Of a stretch of DNA of 64,000 bases, positions 27,845 to 37,186 are shown one piece after another (position 1 is the first letter of the stretch; every line of letters begins with the position of its first letter). The translations under genes were made by a program, and so were the position numbers. The notes beneath the pieces are model-generated. The model was not told the origin of the DNA. It saw only the letters and a list, made by a program, of their open reading frames with translations, and ran no database searches. The DNA comes from an uncultured Lachnoclostridium sp. (GTDB lineage: Bacteria; Bacillota; Clostridia; Lachnospirales; Lachnospiraceae): NCBI GenBank assembly GCA_948330435.1, contig CAOJBY010000013.1, forward strand, positions 1 to 64,000, given 5' to 3'.

Positions 27845-27890
27845 CAAACGTACCGTTGGTATGTATCTTAACATACCAACGGTACGTTTG
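27845..27890. promoter_or_regulatory. TetR-type operator, 20-bp perfect inverted repeat
   Basis: Arms 27845-27864 and 27871-27890 are perfect complements around a 6-nt centre that is also the -10 element. Each arm is itself a quasi-palindrome (ACRTACC, three bases, GGTAYGT), so there are probably two adjacent dimer sites covering the whole core promoter. Confidence 0.85.
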
Positions 27891-27894
27891 TCAA
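27865..27894 (-). promoter_or_regulatory. Promoter of the TetR-MFS operon
   Basis: TTGACA (27889-27894), 18-nt spacer, TAAGAT (27865-27870) on the minus strand. The core promoter is buried in the TetR operator. Confidence 0.85.
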
Positions 27895-27931
27895 ATATAT
27901 TTTTAACTCAATGATTCCGGCTGACACCGTT

Positions 27932-27969
27932 AAAAAGGGCATTCCAAAAGCTTCCTTTTGAAATGCCCC
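27932..27969 (-). terminator. Terminator of the ilvN-ilvC operon
   Basis: On the minus strand GGGGCATTTCAAAAG pairs with CTTTTGGAATGCCC around a short loop (one mismatch), followed by TTTTT. It lies about 50 nt past the ilvC stop. Confidence 0.88.
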
Positions 27970-28018
27970 AAATCGTTAATTCATTCTGTGGTTTTCTATC
28001 TGTATCTGCTATACAAAC

Positions 28019-29056
<1,038 letters not shown>

Positions 29057-29100
29057 TTATTGCATATCTAAAGGTTCATCGCCTAAAGTATCATATTACG

Positions 29101-29634
29101 TCAGCTGAAATCATAATCCATCAGCTGTCCATCTTCATCATACATCTTCACATCAAAGACGCCTCTGGACAAACCCGTAATTCCCGTTCTTGCAAGCTCC
29201 AGAATCTCATAGCCATTCAAGAGATCAATAAAAGCTTCAATCTTTGACTGATTGCCTGTCAACTCAATAAGCAGGGATTCTTTTGACACGTCCACAATCT
29301 TCGCCCGAAAAATATTTGCCACGGAAATAATGGACTGCCGGTTCTCCTCATTTACTTTCAGTTTAATCATAATCAACTCCCGGCAAATAGAACTCTCCGG
29401 CTCAAGACGCTTAATATCAATCACATCCACCAGCTTATTAAGCTGCTTCTCAATCTGCTCCAAAATAATCCGGTCACCTTTTGCCACGACCGTAGCTCTG
29501 GAATAACGTGGATCCGCCGTAACGCCTACGGTCAGACTGTCAATATTATAGCCCCGCCGACTAAACAATCCGGCAATCCGGCTTAAAACGCCGGAGGTAT
29601 TGTCCACAAGCATAGAAAAAACAACTCTTCTCAT
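29101..29634 (-). CDS. ilvN: Acetolactate synthase small (regulatory) subunit
   Basis: 177-aa regulatory subunit: N-terminal ACT domain (VDNTSGVLSRIAGLFSRRGYN) and a C-terminal ALS small-subunit domain. It confers valine feedback on the catalytic subunit. It has a near-consensus promoter and only about 30 nt of leader, so no T-box or attenuator. The catalytic gene ilvB is not next to it in this window; the order here is ilvN-ilvC. A GGAAAATT stretch between promoter and start resembles half of a CodY box, but the match is weak. Confidence 0.95.
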   Translation of the reverse strand: MRRVVFSMLVDNTSGVLSRIAGLFSRRGYNIDSLTVGVTADPRYSRATVVAKGDRIILEQIEKQLNKLVDVIDIKRLEPESSICRELIMIKLKVNEENRQSIISVANIFRAKIVDVSKESLLIELTGNQSKIEAFIDLLNGYEILELARTGITGLSRGVFDVKMYDEDGQLMDYDFS

Positions 29635-29669
29635 AATTACTCACCTTTCTGCAATTTTCCGCTTTTTCA

Positions 29670-29698
29670 ATTTTAGCAAGATCCCCTGGCCTTGTCAA
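29670..29698 (-). promoter_or_regulatory. Sigma-A promoter of ilvN-ilvC
   Basis: TTGACA (29693-29698), 17-nt spacer, TAAAAT (29670-29675) on the minus strand. Confidence 0.9.
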
Positions 29699-29712
29699 TC
29701 AAAACCCCGTCC

Positions 29713-30507
29713 TTAGGTAAGCATCATTCGATCATTTGCAAAGGCACCGCCGCTGGCCTGCTCAAACTTAGCCAGCAGATCTGCAACTTTCAGCTTCTTC
29801 TTCTCCTCACCGGCCACGTCATAAATAATATTTCCCTCATACATCATAATCAAACGGTTTCCATGGGCAATGGCATCTTTCATATTATGCGTAATCATAA
29901 GGGTGGTCAGATTATCCCGTCCCACAATCCGATCCGTGGCATCAAGCACTTTGGCAGCAGTCTTTGGATCAAGGGCCGCCGTATGCTCATCCAAAAGCAA
30001 AAGCTTTGGCTTTTTCAAGGTCGCCATCAAAAGGGTCAAAGCCTGACGCTGACCTCCGGAAAGAAGACCAACCTTACTGGTCATCCGATCTTCCAAACCC
30101 AGATCCAGCACTTTTAGTTTTTCCTGATACATCTCTCGCTCCGCCTTGGTAATTCCGGCTTTCAGAAACCGGAAAGCTCCTCTTCTGGAAGCCAAAGCCA
30201 GATTCTCCTGAATCTGCATATTAGCCGCCGTTCCCGTCATAGGATCCTGAAATACCCGGCCAAGATAAGCTGCCCGTCTATGCTCCGGAAGCTTTGTCAC
30301 ATCTACCCCATCGATCGAAATACTTCCCTCATCCACCGGCCACACACCGGCTACCGCATTCAACATGGTAGATTTTCCCGCACCGTTTCCTCCAATGACA
30401 GTGACAAAATCCCCCTCCTGAAGTTCTAAAGATAAACCCTGAAGAGCCGTCTTTTCATTTACCGTACCTACATTAAACGTCTTCCAAATCTGATTGAGCT
30501 TAAGCAT
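29713..30507 (-). CDS. ABC transporter ATPase (TrpXYZ/COG1101-type)
   Basis: 264-aa nucleotide-binding subunit. Walker A GGNGAGKS near residue 40, Q-loop VFQDP, signature LLSGGQRQ near 148, Walker B LLLLDEH, and H-loop MITHN. The DEHTAALDP form is typical of the transporter group that includes streptococcal TrpXYZ. It overlaps the permease gene by 8 nt, so the two are coupled. Aromatic amino acids are a plausible substrate class, not proven. Confidence 0.9.
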   Translation of the reverse strand: MLKLNQIWKTFNVGTVNEKTALQGLSLELQEGDFVTVIGGNGAGKSTMLNAVAGVWPVDEGSISIDGVDVTKLPEHRRAAYLGRVFQDPMTGTAANMQIQENLALASRRGAFRFLKAGITKAEREMYQEKLKVLDLGLEDRMTSKVGLLSGGQRQALTLLMATLKKPKLLLLDEHTAALDPKTAAKVLDATDRIVGRDNLTTLMITHNMKDAIAHGNRLIMMYEGNIIYDVAGEEKKKLKVADLLAKFEQASGGAFANDRMMLT

Positions 30508-31435
30508 TGGCCGTGCCTCCCCTCTTCACCGGTTTTGTAAAATACTTCCTCTTCCAATAAGGAACTGCCAGGAATATGGCAACCACAAGTGCTGAAATCA
30601 GCTTCATATAGTTGGCATCCATGCCTGCAGAGATAACCGCCTGATAAACAACCCAGTAAATAATGCCGCCAAAAATAACGGTCACCAGCTTGAACGCAAA
30701 GTTCTTGCTGATCTTCCCAAAGATTACCTGGCCGATAATAACGGCTGCCAGACCGATTACGATAGCTCCCCGGCCTGCATTTACATCCGCAAACCCCTGA
30801 TACTGGGCAAGCAATCCGCTTGAAAGAGCTACAATGCCATTAGACAACATGAGTCCCAGCACTTTCGTAACATTGGTATTAATTCCCTGTGCCCTGGACA
30901 TCTGCTCATTGTTGCCCGTAGCACGTATGGCACTTCCCAGCTCTGTACCAAAAAACCAATACAGAATCCCGATGATCACTGCCGCAAAAACAGCCACCAC
31001 CAAAATGGTGTTTTGATAAAAGGGCACATCTCTCACCCATCTTAGAGAAATCAGCTGATCATACTTTCCAAAGGCCATAGCCTGATTTGCTTTTCCATCC
31101 AGAATCTGCAGATTGATGGAATAAAGCCCAAGCTGTGTCAGGATTCCTGCCAGAATCGCTGGGATACCCATCATCGTGTGAAAAATTCCTGTCACAAGTC
31201 CTGCTAACATTCCCACACCAAAAGCAACTAACATAGAAACTCCTATGGAATGTCCCCTCATCATCATCATGATACAGACTGCTCCGCCTGTTGCCATAGT
31301 TCCGTCCACCGTCAAATCCGCCAAATCCAGAACCTTATATGTAATATAGACTCCAATAGCCATAATTCCCCAAACCAGGCCCTGGGCACAGGCCCCGGGC
31401 AATGCGTTTGCAAGGGCACCGATAAATTTTATCAT
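30500..31435 (-). CDS. ABC transporter permease (branched-chain-type, TrpY-like)
   Basis: 311 aa with about eight to nine membrane helices; the conserved YKVLDLADLTVDGTMATGGA segment near residue 35 is characteristic of the BPD_transp_2 permeases linked to COG2984 binding proteins. It lies between the binding protein gene (154 nt upstream, with a terminator-like hairpin between) and the ATPase gene (overlapping). Probably functions as a homodimer. Confidence 0.9.
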   Translation of the reverse strand: MIKFIGALANALPGACAQGLVWGIMAIGVYITYKVLDLADLTVDGTMATGGAVCIMMMMRGHSIGVSMLVAFGVGMLAGLVTGIFHTMMGIPAILAGILTQLGLYSINLQILDGKANQAMAFGKYDQLISLRWVRDVPFYQNTILVVAVFAAVIIGILYWFFGTELGSAIRATGNNEQMSRAQGINTNVTKVLGLMLSNGIVALSSGLLAQYQGFADVNAGRGAIVIGLAAVIIGQVIFGKISKNFAFKLVTVIFGGIIYWVVYQAVISAGMDANYMKLISALVVAIFLAVPYWKRKYFTKPVKRGGTANA

Positions 31436-31511
31436 TCCTACACATCCTCCTCTTTATCATTCCGGTTATGCAATGTACCTCTTAAAGGCATACAGCTTTC
31501 AATAGTATAAC

Positions 31512-31551
31512 AAAAACCGGCAAAAAAGGAAAGCCCTTTTTTGCCGGTTTT
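31512..31551 (-). terminator. Intra-operon terminator between binding protein and permease
   Basis: AACCGGCAAAAAAGG pairs with CCTTTTTTGCCGGTT around a short loop, followed on the minus strand by a T-rich run. Partial read-through here would give an excess of binding protein over permease and ATPase, the usual need in such systems. Confidence 0.8.
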
Positions 31552-31589
31552 AAAAGATCCTTTTCTATTCCGTAACAGTTTCGATGACA

Positions 31590-32639
31590 TTACTCCCCGA
31601 TTGCTACATAATCATCCGGAATTGTAATTTCCAGGGAATCACAAAGAGCCTTGTTGTACTTCTTCACGAACTGAGGTGCATACTCAATCGGCATCGTGGA
31701 AATATCTGATTCGCCTGTAAGAATCTTAGCTGCCATCTTGCCGGTCGCAACACCCAGATCATAATAGCTGATGGACAGGGTCGCAACACCACATCCTGCA
31801 CAGATGCCTTCCTCACCTGCGATTACCGGAACCTTAGCCGGCTCACAAATGTTGTTAATAATCTCAGCGTTAGATGCTGCCGTATTATCGGTCGGAACAT
31901 ACATTACATCATTCTCATCCGCTGCAGTTGTGGTTACGGCAGACAAATCATTGGTATCAGAGAATGGATACTGCTTGCAGGTATAACCAAGTTTCTCCAA
32001 CTCAGCCTGAACGGTGTCTACCTGATACTGGGAGTTTGCTTCTGCAGAACAATACAAAAGTCCTACATTCTTTGCATCTGGAAACAGCTCTTTCAGCATA
32101 GCAGCCTGCTCATTCAGAGGAGCCAGGTCAGAAGTACCGGAGACATTGCCGCCTACGGTTCCGTCAAAATTATCAATGTCAAGAGCTACACCGTACTCGG
32201 TTACGGATGTTCCCAGAATCGGAATTGAATCCGTTCCTGCGGTAGCCGCCTGCAGGGCAGGTGTCGCATTTGCAAGAATCAAATCTACTTCATTGGATAC
32301 AAACTGATTGATAATGGTAGAACAGGTTGCCGGATCACCGGAAGCATTCTGCTCGTCAAAGGTTACCTGATCGCCCAGTTCTTCTTTTAATGCATCCATA
32401 AAGCCCTGTGTAGCTGCGTCCAGTGCATCATGCTGTACCAGCTGGCAGATACCTACCACATACTCTCCATCCGCCGCCGGAGCATCTGCTTCGGTCTCGC
32501 CTTCTGCCTCTGCTTCCTCACCGGGAGTCTCTTCTAATGCTTCAGACGGAACATCTGTGGGTCCATCACCCTTACCGCCGCATGCTGCCATGGATACTGC
32601 CATAGTCAGCACCAGCATCATTGCCAATAACTTTTTCAT
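31590..32639 (-). CDS. ABC transporter substrate-binding lipoprotein (TrpX/COG2984 family)
   Basis: 349-aa extracellular binding protein. Signal peptide MKKLLAMMLVLTMAVSM with a lipobox ending in AAC (Cys near residue 20), then a Gly/Asp/Glu-rich linker and a type I periplasmic-binding fold (QLVQHDALDAATQGFMDAL, then NLLYCSAEANSQYQV-like strands). The family includes tryptophan/tyrosine importers in streptococci; substrate here is unproven. Strong promoter and a structured 5' leader precede it; GGAGG is 7 nt from the ATG. Confidence 0.92.
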   Translation of the reverse strand: MKKLLAMMLVLTMAVSMAACGGKGDGPTDVPSEALEETPGEEAEAEGETEADAPAADGEYVVGICQLVQHDALDAATQGFMDALKEELGDQVTFDEQNASGDPATCSTIINQFVSNEVDLILANATPALQAATAGTDSIPILGTSVTEYGVALDIDNFDGTVGGNVSGTSDLAPLNEQAAMLKELFPDAKNVGLLYCSAEANSQYQVDTVQAELEKLGYTCKQYPFSDTNDLSAVTTTAADENDVMYVPTDNTAASNAEIINNICEPAKVPVIAGEEGICAGCGVATLSISYYDLGVATGKMAAKILTGESDISTMPIEYAPQFVKKYNKALCDSLEITIPDDYVAIGE

Positions 32640-32670
32640 ACTTTCTTTCCTCCTGCTTACAATTTACAAT

Positions 32671-32720
32671 GGGGTTCACTTTCTCGCCACAGCACTGTAG
32701 CGTGTTAAAGTGCCGACCCA
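32671..32720 (-). ncRNA. Structured 5' leader of the ABC importer operon
   Basis: On the minus strand three nested stems fit one long hairpin: GGGT (32716-32719) with ACCC (32672-32675), CACTTT (32707-32712) with AAAGTG (32677-32682), and CGCTACAG (32695-32702) with CTGTGGCG (32685-32692). It starts at almost exactly the predicted transcription start, so the mRNA should begin with this hairpin. No known riboswitch class is recognised. Confidence 0.55.
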
Positions 32721-32728
32721 CCTTATGA

Positions 32729-32757
32729 ATTGTATAACAAAGATGCCCGTTTGTCAA
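32729..32757 (-). promoter_or_regulatory. Sigma-A promoter of the ABC importer operon
   Basis: TTGACA (32752-32757), 17-nt spacer, TACAAT (32729-32734) on the minus strand. Confidence 0.92.
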
Positions 32758-32771
32758 TGCCAAAAAAATAT

Positions 32772-32813
32772 AAAAACTTCAAGAGCTATAACTGCATAGC
32801 CCCTGAAGTTTTC
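32772..32813 (-). terminator. Terminator of the chemoreceptor gene
   Basis: On the minus strand AAAACTTCA with inner GGCTAT pairs with ATAGC and TGAAGTTTT, followed by TATATTTTTTT. Lies about 30 nt after the stop of the mcp gene. Confidence 0.88.
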
Positions 32814-32844
32814 TCTTAAAAGATATTTATCTTCATTTTGGAGA

Positions 32845-34818
32845 TTATTCTTTCGCCAAAATAAACTGATCCACAAGCTGCTTTAAGCTGTTCGCCTCAG
32901 CGGAAAGCTCTTCGCTGGCCGCAGCACTCTGCTGGGAGGTAGCACTGTTCGTCTGCACAACAGAAGAAATCTGATCAATGCCCTCCGTAACCTGCTCGAT
33001 GGCGGAAGTCTGCTTCTCCACTGCCTCCACCACAATATCCATCTTCGAGGTCACATTGCCGGCAAGCTTATTGGTAAGCTCCAAAGCTTCGGTGACTTTG
33101 TTCACTGCTTGACTTCCCTCGGTAACAGACACAATGGAGCCCTCAATCAGTTCCTTTGTAGCCTTGGCGGCTTCATCGGACTTAGAAGCCAGATTGCGTA
33201 CCTCATCTGCAACAACCGCAAATCCTTTCCCTGATGTTCCTGCTCTGGCCGCCTCTACCGCAGCATTTAACGCCAAAATATTGGTCTGGAATGCAATGTT
33301 TTCAATTGTACCAATGATTTTGGATATCTCCTCCGAGGATCCGGATATCTTCTCCATAGCCATGTTTAATTCCTTGACATATTCTACACTGGTCCCCAAC
33401 TGAGCTCCGGCCTGACCCACGAACTGTCCCGCTTCTTCTGCCGCAGTGGAAGTCTTCTTGGCACTCCCGGAGATCTCTGTAATCGTAGCAGCCAATTCCT
33501 CCACAGCACTGGCCTGTTCCACCGAACCCTGGCTCAGAGACTGGGCTCCCATGGATACCTGATTGCTGGCAGAAGACACCTGGCCGGCAGAAGCGTCAAT
33601 CTGACGCATGGTATTGCTTAATTCAATCTTCAGATTACGCATAGACCGCAGAATACTCTGGAAGTCCCCCACGTATGCATCACGGTTGGAGGATTGGATA
33701 TCAAAGTTCTTGTTTGCCATCTGGTTAAGCAGATAACCGATATCCTTGATAATTGTATTCAAACCAGTTACCATCTCCGCCGTAGATCGGGTCAGCTCCG
33801 CCGTTTCATCCTTTCCCCTGGTCTCAGGTACGGGTGCTGACAAATCTCCCTCCACCAACAGCTTCATCCGGTTTGCACAGGCCCTCATGGGCACGCTGAT
33901 ATTGCTGGACAGCTTCAGAGCCACAACAATAGATGCCAAAGCAGAAGCTACTATCACTACCAGATTAATGATGATGCCAACATATGTATCAGACAGGTAA
34001 TCCGTCTTAAGTGCAGTAACGGCAACGCTCCATCCGTCTGTGCCGCCCACCGGGGCATAGGCCAGAAACCAATCGCCATCTGCGTTCTTAAAGCTTCCAA
34101 AGCCTTTCTTCCCCTGCCGCATATCTGCATGAAGTGCAGCCAGTTCCTTTAAGGAGCCATCCTGCCCGGCTTCCTGTTCAATATTCTGAGTTGCGATCGT
34201 CTCCAATGTAACATCAGCGATGGTAACACCGGATTTGTTGATCATATAAGCCCGGCTGTTTTCACTGACAATAATAGAAGAAACAATATCATTCAAAAAG
34301 GTCTCCGGCGGTACAAAATAAACCACTCCCACAATCTGGGCTCCCTGATTTCCTCCGGAGTAAATAGGTGCCGCCACCATGATAGATAATTCTCCCGTGA
34401 TCTTACTGATCAACGGTTCGGATACATAAACATTTCCCTGCATAGCCTGTTTTACATATTCCCGATCGGAATAATCATTCCCGTCAAAGATACTGCGGCC
34501 ATCCGCACCAACAATATTTCCCCGCTGAAAACCATGCATTTTCACACGTTCGTCTATAACAGCCTGCTTCTCATCTACAGAAACAGATGCATCAGACAAC
34601 TGAGGAATACAGCCCGTATCCATAGCTACATTCTTATAGGCTGTCAACTCCTGTTCAATGCGTTCTGCCGCCAAAACAGCCGTCTCGCCCATCATCTGTT
34701 CCACCGTGGCCAGGGTACTTTTATAATTCAGGGTAATACTGGATGACCCCACCGCAATTAAAGCGATCAGGACCGTTGCCATCAGGCATACTGTGATTTT
34801 TTTACGGATACTATTCAT
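32845..34818 (-). CDS. Methyl-accepting chemotaxis protein
   Basis: 657-aa transmembrane chemoreceptor. First helix about 10-30, an extracellular double-Cache-type sensor (about 35-275), second helix about 280-300, HAMP (about 300-355), and a long cytoplasmic signalling domain whose hairpin tip is conserved (IAFQTNILALNAAVEAARAG, then GKGFAVVADEVRNLA). No C-terminal methyltransferase-tether pentapeptide. No flagellar or che genes are nearby in the window. Ligand unknown; Cache domains often bind amino acids or organic acids. Confidence 0.93.
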   Translation of the reverse strand: MNSIRKKITVCLMATVLIALIAVGSSSITLNYKSTLATVEQMMGETAVLAAERIEQELTAYKNVAMDTGCIPQLSDASVSVDEKQAVIDERVKMHGFQRGNIVGADGRSIFDGNDYSDREYVKQAMQGNVYVSEPLISKITGELSIMVAAPIYSGGNQGAQIVGVVYFVPPETFLNDIVSSIIVSENSRAYMINKSGVTIADVTLETIATQNIEQEAGQDGSLKELAALHADMRQGKKGFGSFKNADGDWFLAYAPVGGTDGWSVAVTALKTDYLSDTYVGIIINLVVIVASALASIVVALKLSSNISVPMRACANRMKLLVEGDLSAPVPETRGKDETAELTRSTAEMVTGLNTIIKDIGYLLNQMANKNFDIQSSNRDAYVGDFQSILRSMRNLKIELSNTMRQIDASAGQVSSASNQVSMGAQSLSQGSVEQASAVEELAATITEISGSAKKTSTAAEEAGQFVGQAGAQLGTSVEYVKELNMAMEKISGSSEEISKIIGTIENIAFQTNILALNAAVEAARAGTSGKGFAVVADEVRNLASKSDEAAKATKELIEGSIVSVTEGSQAVNKVTEALELTNKLAGNVTSKMDIVVEAVEKQTSAIEQVTEGIDQISSVVQTNSATSQQSAAASEELSAEANSLKQLVDQFILAKE

Positions 34819-34846
34819 GTCTTTCCTCCCTCAATTTTTATCGAAT

Positions 34847-34913
34847 TGTGTATCTTTTCGCTGCGATTATGCATTACGGGATGCCCACAGGGTAATATGT
34901 TTTAAGATACACA
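34847..34913 (-). ncRNA. Structured leader of the chemoreceptor gene with a possible leader peptide
   Basis: Arms 34904-34913 and 34847-34856 form a perfect 10-bp stem (TGTGTATCTT with AAGATACACA) enclosing an ATTAC/GTAAT stem. Just upstream, GCACC/GGTGC (34915-34930) is a hairpin holding AGGAGG. An ATG at 34914 follows and opens a 15-codon frame (MCILKHITLWASRNA) ending at 34867. The spacing from AGGAGG to the ATG is only 3 nt, so translation is doubtful. No match to a known riboswitch is claimed. Confidence 0.45.
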
Positions 34914-34949
34914 TGCACCTCCTTTGGTGCAGGAAAAAAATGCAAATAT

Positions 34950-34978
34950 ATTATACCATAGGACATAAGTTACGTCTA
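34950..34978 (-). promoter_or_regulatory. Promoter of the chemoreceptor gene
   Basis: TAGACG (34973-34978), 17-nt spacer, TATAAT (34950-34955) preceded by TGG, an extended -10. The leader to the mcp start is about 125 nt. Confidence 0.7.
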
Positions 34979-35035
34979 CCCTCTGCGTTCATATACCAAA
35001 TCCCTCCCTATTTTCGGCGGCAAATGTTCCGTGCT

Positions 35036-35383
35036 TCACTTTTTCTTCTTCCTGACAATCGAAGAAATCGCCATGGCCCCTATCCCCAAAGCAAGATAAA
35101 TCACTCCATACCGGATAAATGCAGGCTCTCCCATGCCAAAGAAAAGCCATGTGCCAATCAGGAACAGAACTGCCGAAACAACCGGAAGACTTCCCAGATG
35201 CTTTCTGTCCTTTCCCGCAAAGACCCCTATCACCACAGAATAGATGGGATTGACAACATAAAACAGCAAAAGACAGACGGCCATTCCCCCATCCGCTTTT
35301 ACAAAGGTCACCGCCGCCCACGGCAATGCCAGCATAATGACCCCGGAGATTCCCAGCCAGCAGAGATAAGTCTTTTTCATCAT
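35036..35383 (-). CDS. Small four-helix membrane protein, function unknown
   Basis: 115 aa with about four membrane helices (LGISGVIMLALPWAAVTF, AVCLLLFYVVNPIYSVVIGVF, PVVSAVLFLIGTWLFF, YGVIYLALGIGAMAISSI) and a lysine-rich tail. GGAGG lies 9 nt before the ATG. It follows the MBL-fold gene by 6 nt on the same strand and is probably co-transcribed. No family recognised. Confidence 0.7.
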   Translation of the reverse strand: MMKKTYLCWLGISGVIMLALPWAAVTFVKADGGMAVCLLLFYVVNPIYSVVIGVFAGKDRKHLGSLPVVSAVLFLIGTWLFFGMGEPAFIRYGVIYLALGIGAMAISSIVRKKKK

Positions 35384-35389
35384 ATACAG

Positions 35390-36022
35390 TCACCTCCAAG
35401 TTTTTCGATTCTTCATGGGTTTCCCATGTCCAAAGTAAATCTGCCGTTCTCCCAGGCTGCTGATCTTATCCGCACTTTGGAGCATGACATCCTTATCATG
35501 GTACAGCATGGATACTGTCGGGTAAAACATATTCATCAACGCATCCCCCACAATCAGTTCTTTTTCCATAATGTCAATCCCTATAGACCCCTGCGTATGC
35601 CCGGGCAGGCTGATGATACTGGCCGGGATCCCATACGTCTTTAGCGAATCACCCTCATTTAAAGAAATATCCGGAGTAAAAAAAGGAATCTTATCTTTAT
35701 GAAAGCTTTTGACCGATGCCCCCAGGACAACTTTCCCCAACAAAGTATGTGCCTGCAGGGGCTGTCGCATATTGTCGCCAATCAGAGGAATGTCCGTCTC
35801 CTGCATGGCAACCGGACAGTTCAAAGCGGCGGCAAGGAATGCGGCGTTCTGAATGTGATCCATATGACCGTGGGTCAGCACCAGAAGTCCCACCTCATAT
35901 GATTGGCAGGCATCCAGGATCTTCTGCCGATAGCTTTCTCTCCCCGTATCCACCAGGATTGCTTTTTTTCCATTGGAAACCAGATAACAGTTTACATTTC
36001 CACAACAAATTCTCTGCACCAT
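35390..36022 (-). CDS. Metallo-beta-lactamase-fold hydrolase
   Basis: 210-aa MBL-fold protein with the full metal motif HGHMDH (near residue 51), plus LPGHTQGS and a C-terminal FGHG supplying further ligands. Similar proteins act as glyoxalase II-like thioesterases or other hydrolases; the substrate cannot be named. It follows a second, divergent MBL-fold gene by 12 nt and precedes a small membrane protein gene. Confidence 0.88.
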   Translation of the reverse strand: MVQRICCGNVNCYLVSNGKKAILVDTGRESYRQKILDACQSYEVGLLVLTHGHMDHIQNAAFLAAALNCPVAMQETDIPLIGDNMRQPLQAHTLLGKVVLGASVKSFHKDKIPFFTPDISLNEGDSLKTYGIPASIISLPGHTQGSIGIDIMEKELIVGDALMNMFYPTVSMLYHDKDVMLQSADKISSLGERQIYFGHGKPMKNRKTWR

Positions 36023-36034
36023 GCGGTATCCCCT

Positions 36035-36913
36035 CTACACTTTCTGCCACAGCAGCATATTTTCCTGAAACGAAGCGGCCAGTCTCCCCGTATCTTTCAG
36101 CCAGGATAGATAGGATCGCACCGTACTGCCCACCAGCACATACTGCTCAAAATTCATCGTAAGCCCATAACCCGCAAATACCTCCTGCAAAATACGTTCA
36201 AACTGCACAGGCTTTTCGCAAACAGACAGAATCCATTCCGCTATCTCCCACACCTTATCCCGATTGCAGCACACAAGTTCCTTAATGTCCGGGGATGCCT
36301 GTGCGTGAGCAGGAACGAACATGGGAGCTTCCATACGCTCCACCTTATCCAGGGTTTCCAGATAAGCTCCCACATCATAGATAAAGGAAACGGCATACTT
36401 CTCCAGGGTTTCTCTGCTGCTTACACAGTCCGCAAGGAACGTGACCCCGTCCGGCATCCGAAAGCCCACCATATCAAAGAAATGTCCCGGCAGCGGTATT
36501 ACTTCAATCTCCTTTGGAAATTCCTCATGGGAAAAATCCGTCACATCGCTGTCCTGTGCCATCAGAAACTTATGCCGCAAGTCCTTGCAGGGATAACCGC
36601 CGTAAAGGAAAGACGGCTCCAATACCGGATATTTTGTAAATGCGGACTCGATACCGCCGGAATAAATCTTACACCCCGTCTGTCCTTGAAGATAGCGGTT
36701 CCCTCCGATATGGTCCGCATTGGAATGGGTGTTCAGTATGGCCCTTAAATGCCAGTCGTTTTTCTCCAGAAGCTGCCGGACCTTTCTTCCCGCATCCTTG
36801 TCATTTCCGCTGTCAATCAGATAAACATTGTCCCTGTCCGGAACATAGACTCCGATCTTCGCCGGACAGTTTATGTAGTAACACTGCTCGCTTACTTGTA
36901 TCAATTCATACAT
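36035..36913 (-). CDS. Metallo-beta-lactamase-fold protein with variant metal motif
   Basis: 292 aa: an MBL-fold N-terminal domain (about 1-215) and a helical C-terminal extension (about 216-292). The metal motif reads THSNADHIGG, with Asn in place of the second His of HxHxDH. The later ligands PLPGHFFDM and DCVSS and PAHAQ are retained. The ATG at 36913 has 7-nt spacing to GAGGAG; the ATG at 36919 is too close. Paired with the next MBL-fold gene, suggesting a shared pathway, not identified. Confidence 0.85.
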   Translation of the reverse strand: MYELIQVSEQCYYINCPAKIGVYVPDRDNVYLIDSGNDKDAGRKVRQLLEKNDWHLRAILNTHSNADHIGGNRYLQGQTGCKIYSGGIESAFTKYPVLEPSFLYGGYPCKDLRHKFLMAQDSDVTDFSHEEFPKEIEVIPLPGHFFDMVGFRMPDGVTFLADCVSSRETLEKYAVSFIYDVGAYLETLDKVERMEAPMFVPAHAQASPDIKELVCCNRDKVWEIAEWILSVCEKPVQFERILQEVFAGYGLTMNFEQYVLVGSTVRSYLSWLKDTGRLAASFQENMLLWQKV

Positions 36914-37088
36914 TTTCATTCTCCTCTATATGTTTTGACATATCATAATTTATTGTAACACATAGAGCGTAAAAGAAAAGACTGCAATTCACACCCACGA
37001 GAATTTTTGCAGCGTTTTCATCCATCAGCGGAATAGCTGGCATGGGTGCGGAACGTAATAAGAAAAATCTCAAATGAAAAAATCAACC

Positions 37089-37117
37089 TTGAGAAATGGA
37101 TAAAGAGGTGGTACACT
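37089..37117 (+). promoter_or_regulatory. Promoter of the methyltransferase gene
   Basis: TTGAGA (37089-37094), 17-nt spacer, TACACT (37112-37117). It lies inside a longer in-frame extension of the downstream gene, so it supports the start at 37187. Confidence 0.6.
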
Positions 37118-37186
37118 CAGTGGACAAAAGGACACTGGGAATATCATGGATTTTTATGCCATTCAGGAAAAGGAGGTCTATGGAAA

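Noticed and set aside
34847..34930. c-di-GMP riboswitch in the chemoreceptor leader
   Set aside because: Stems exist but the conserved bases of the known c-di-GMP classes are not recognised; kept only as an unassigned structured leader.
34793..35644. 283-codon plus-strand frame across the mcp leader and small membrane protein
   Set aside because: Antisense to two real genes and to a promoter; composition is not protein-like.
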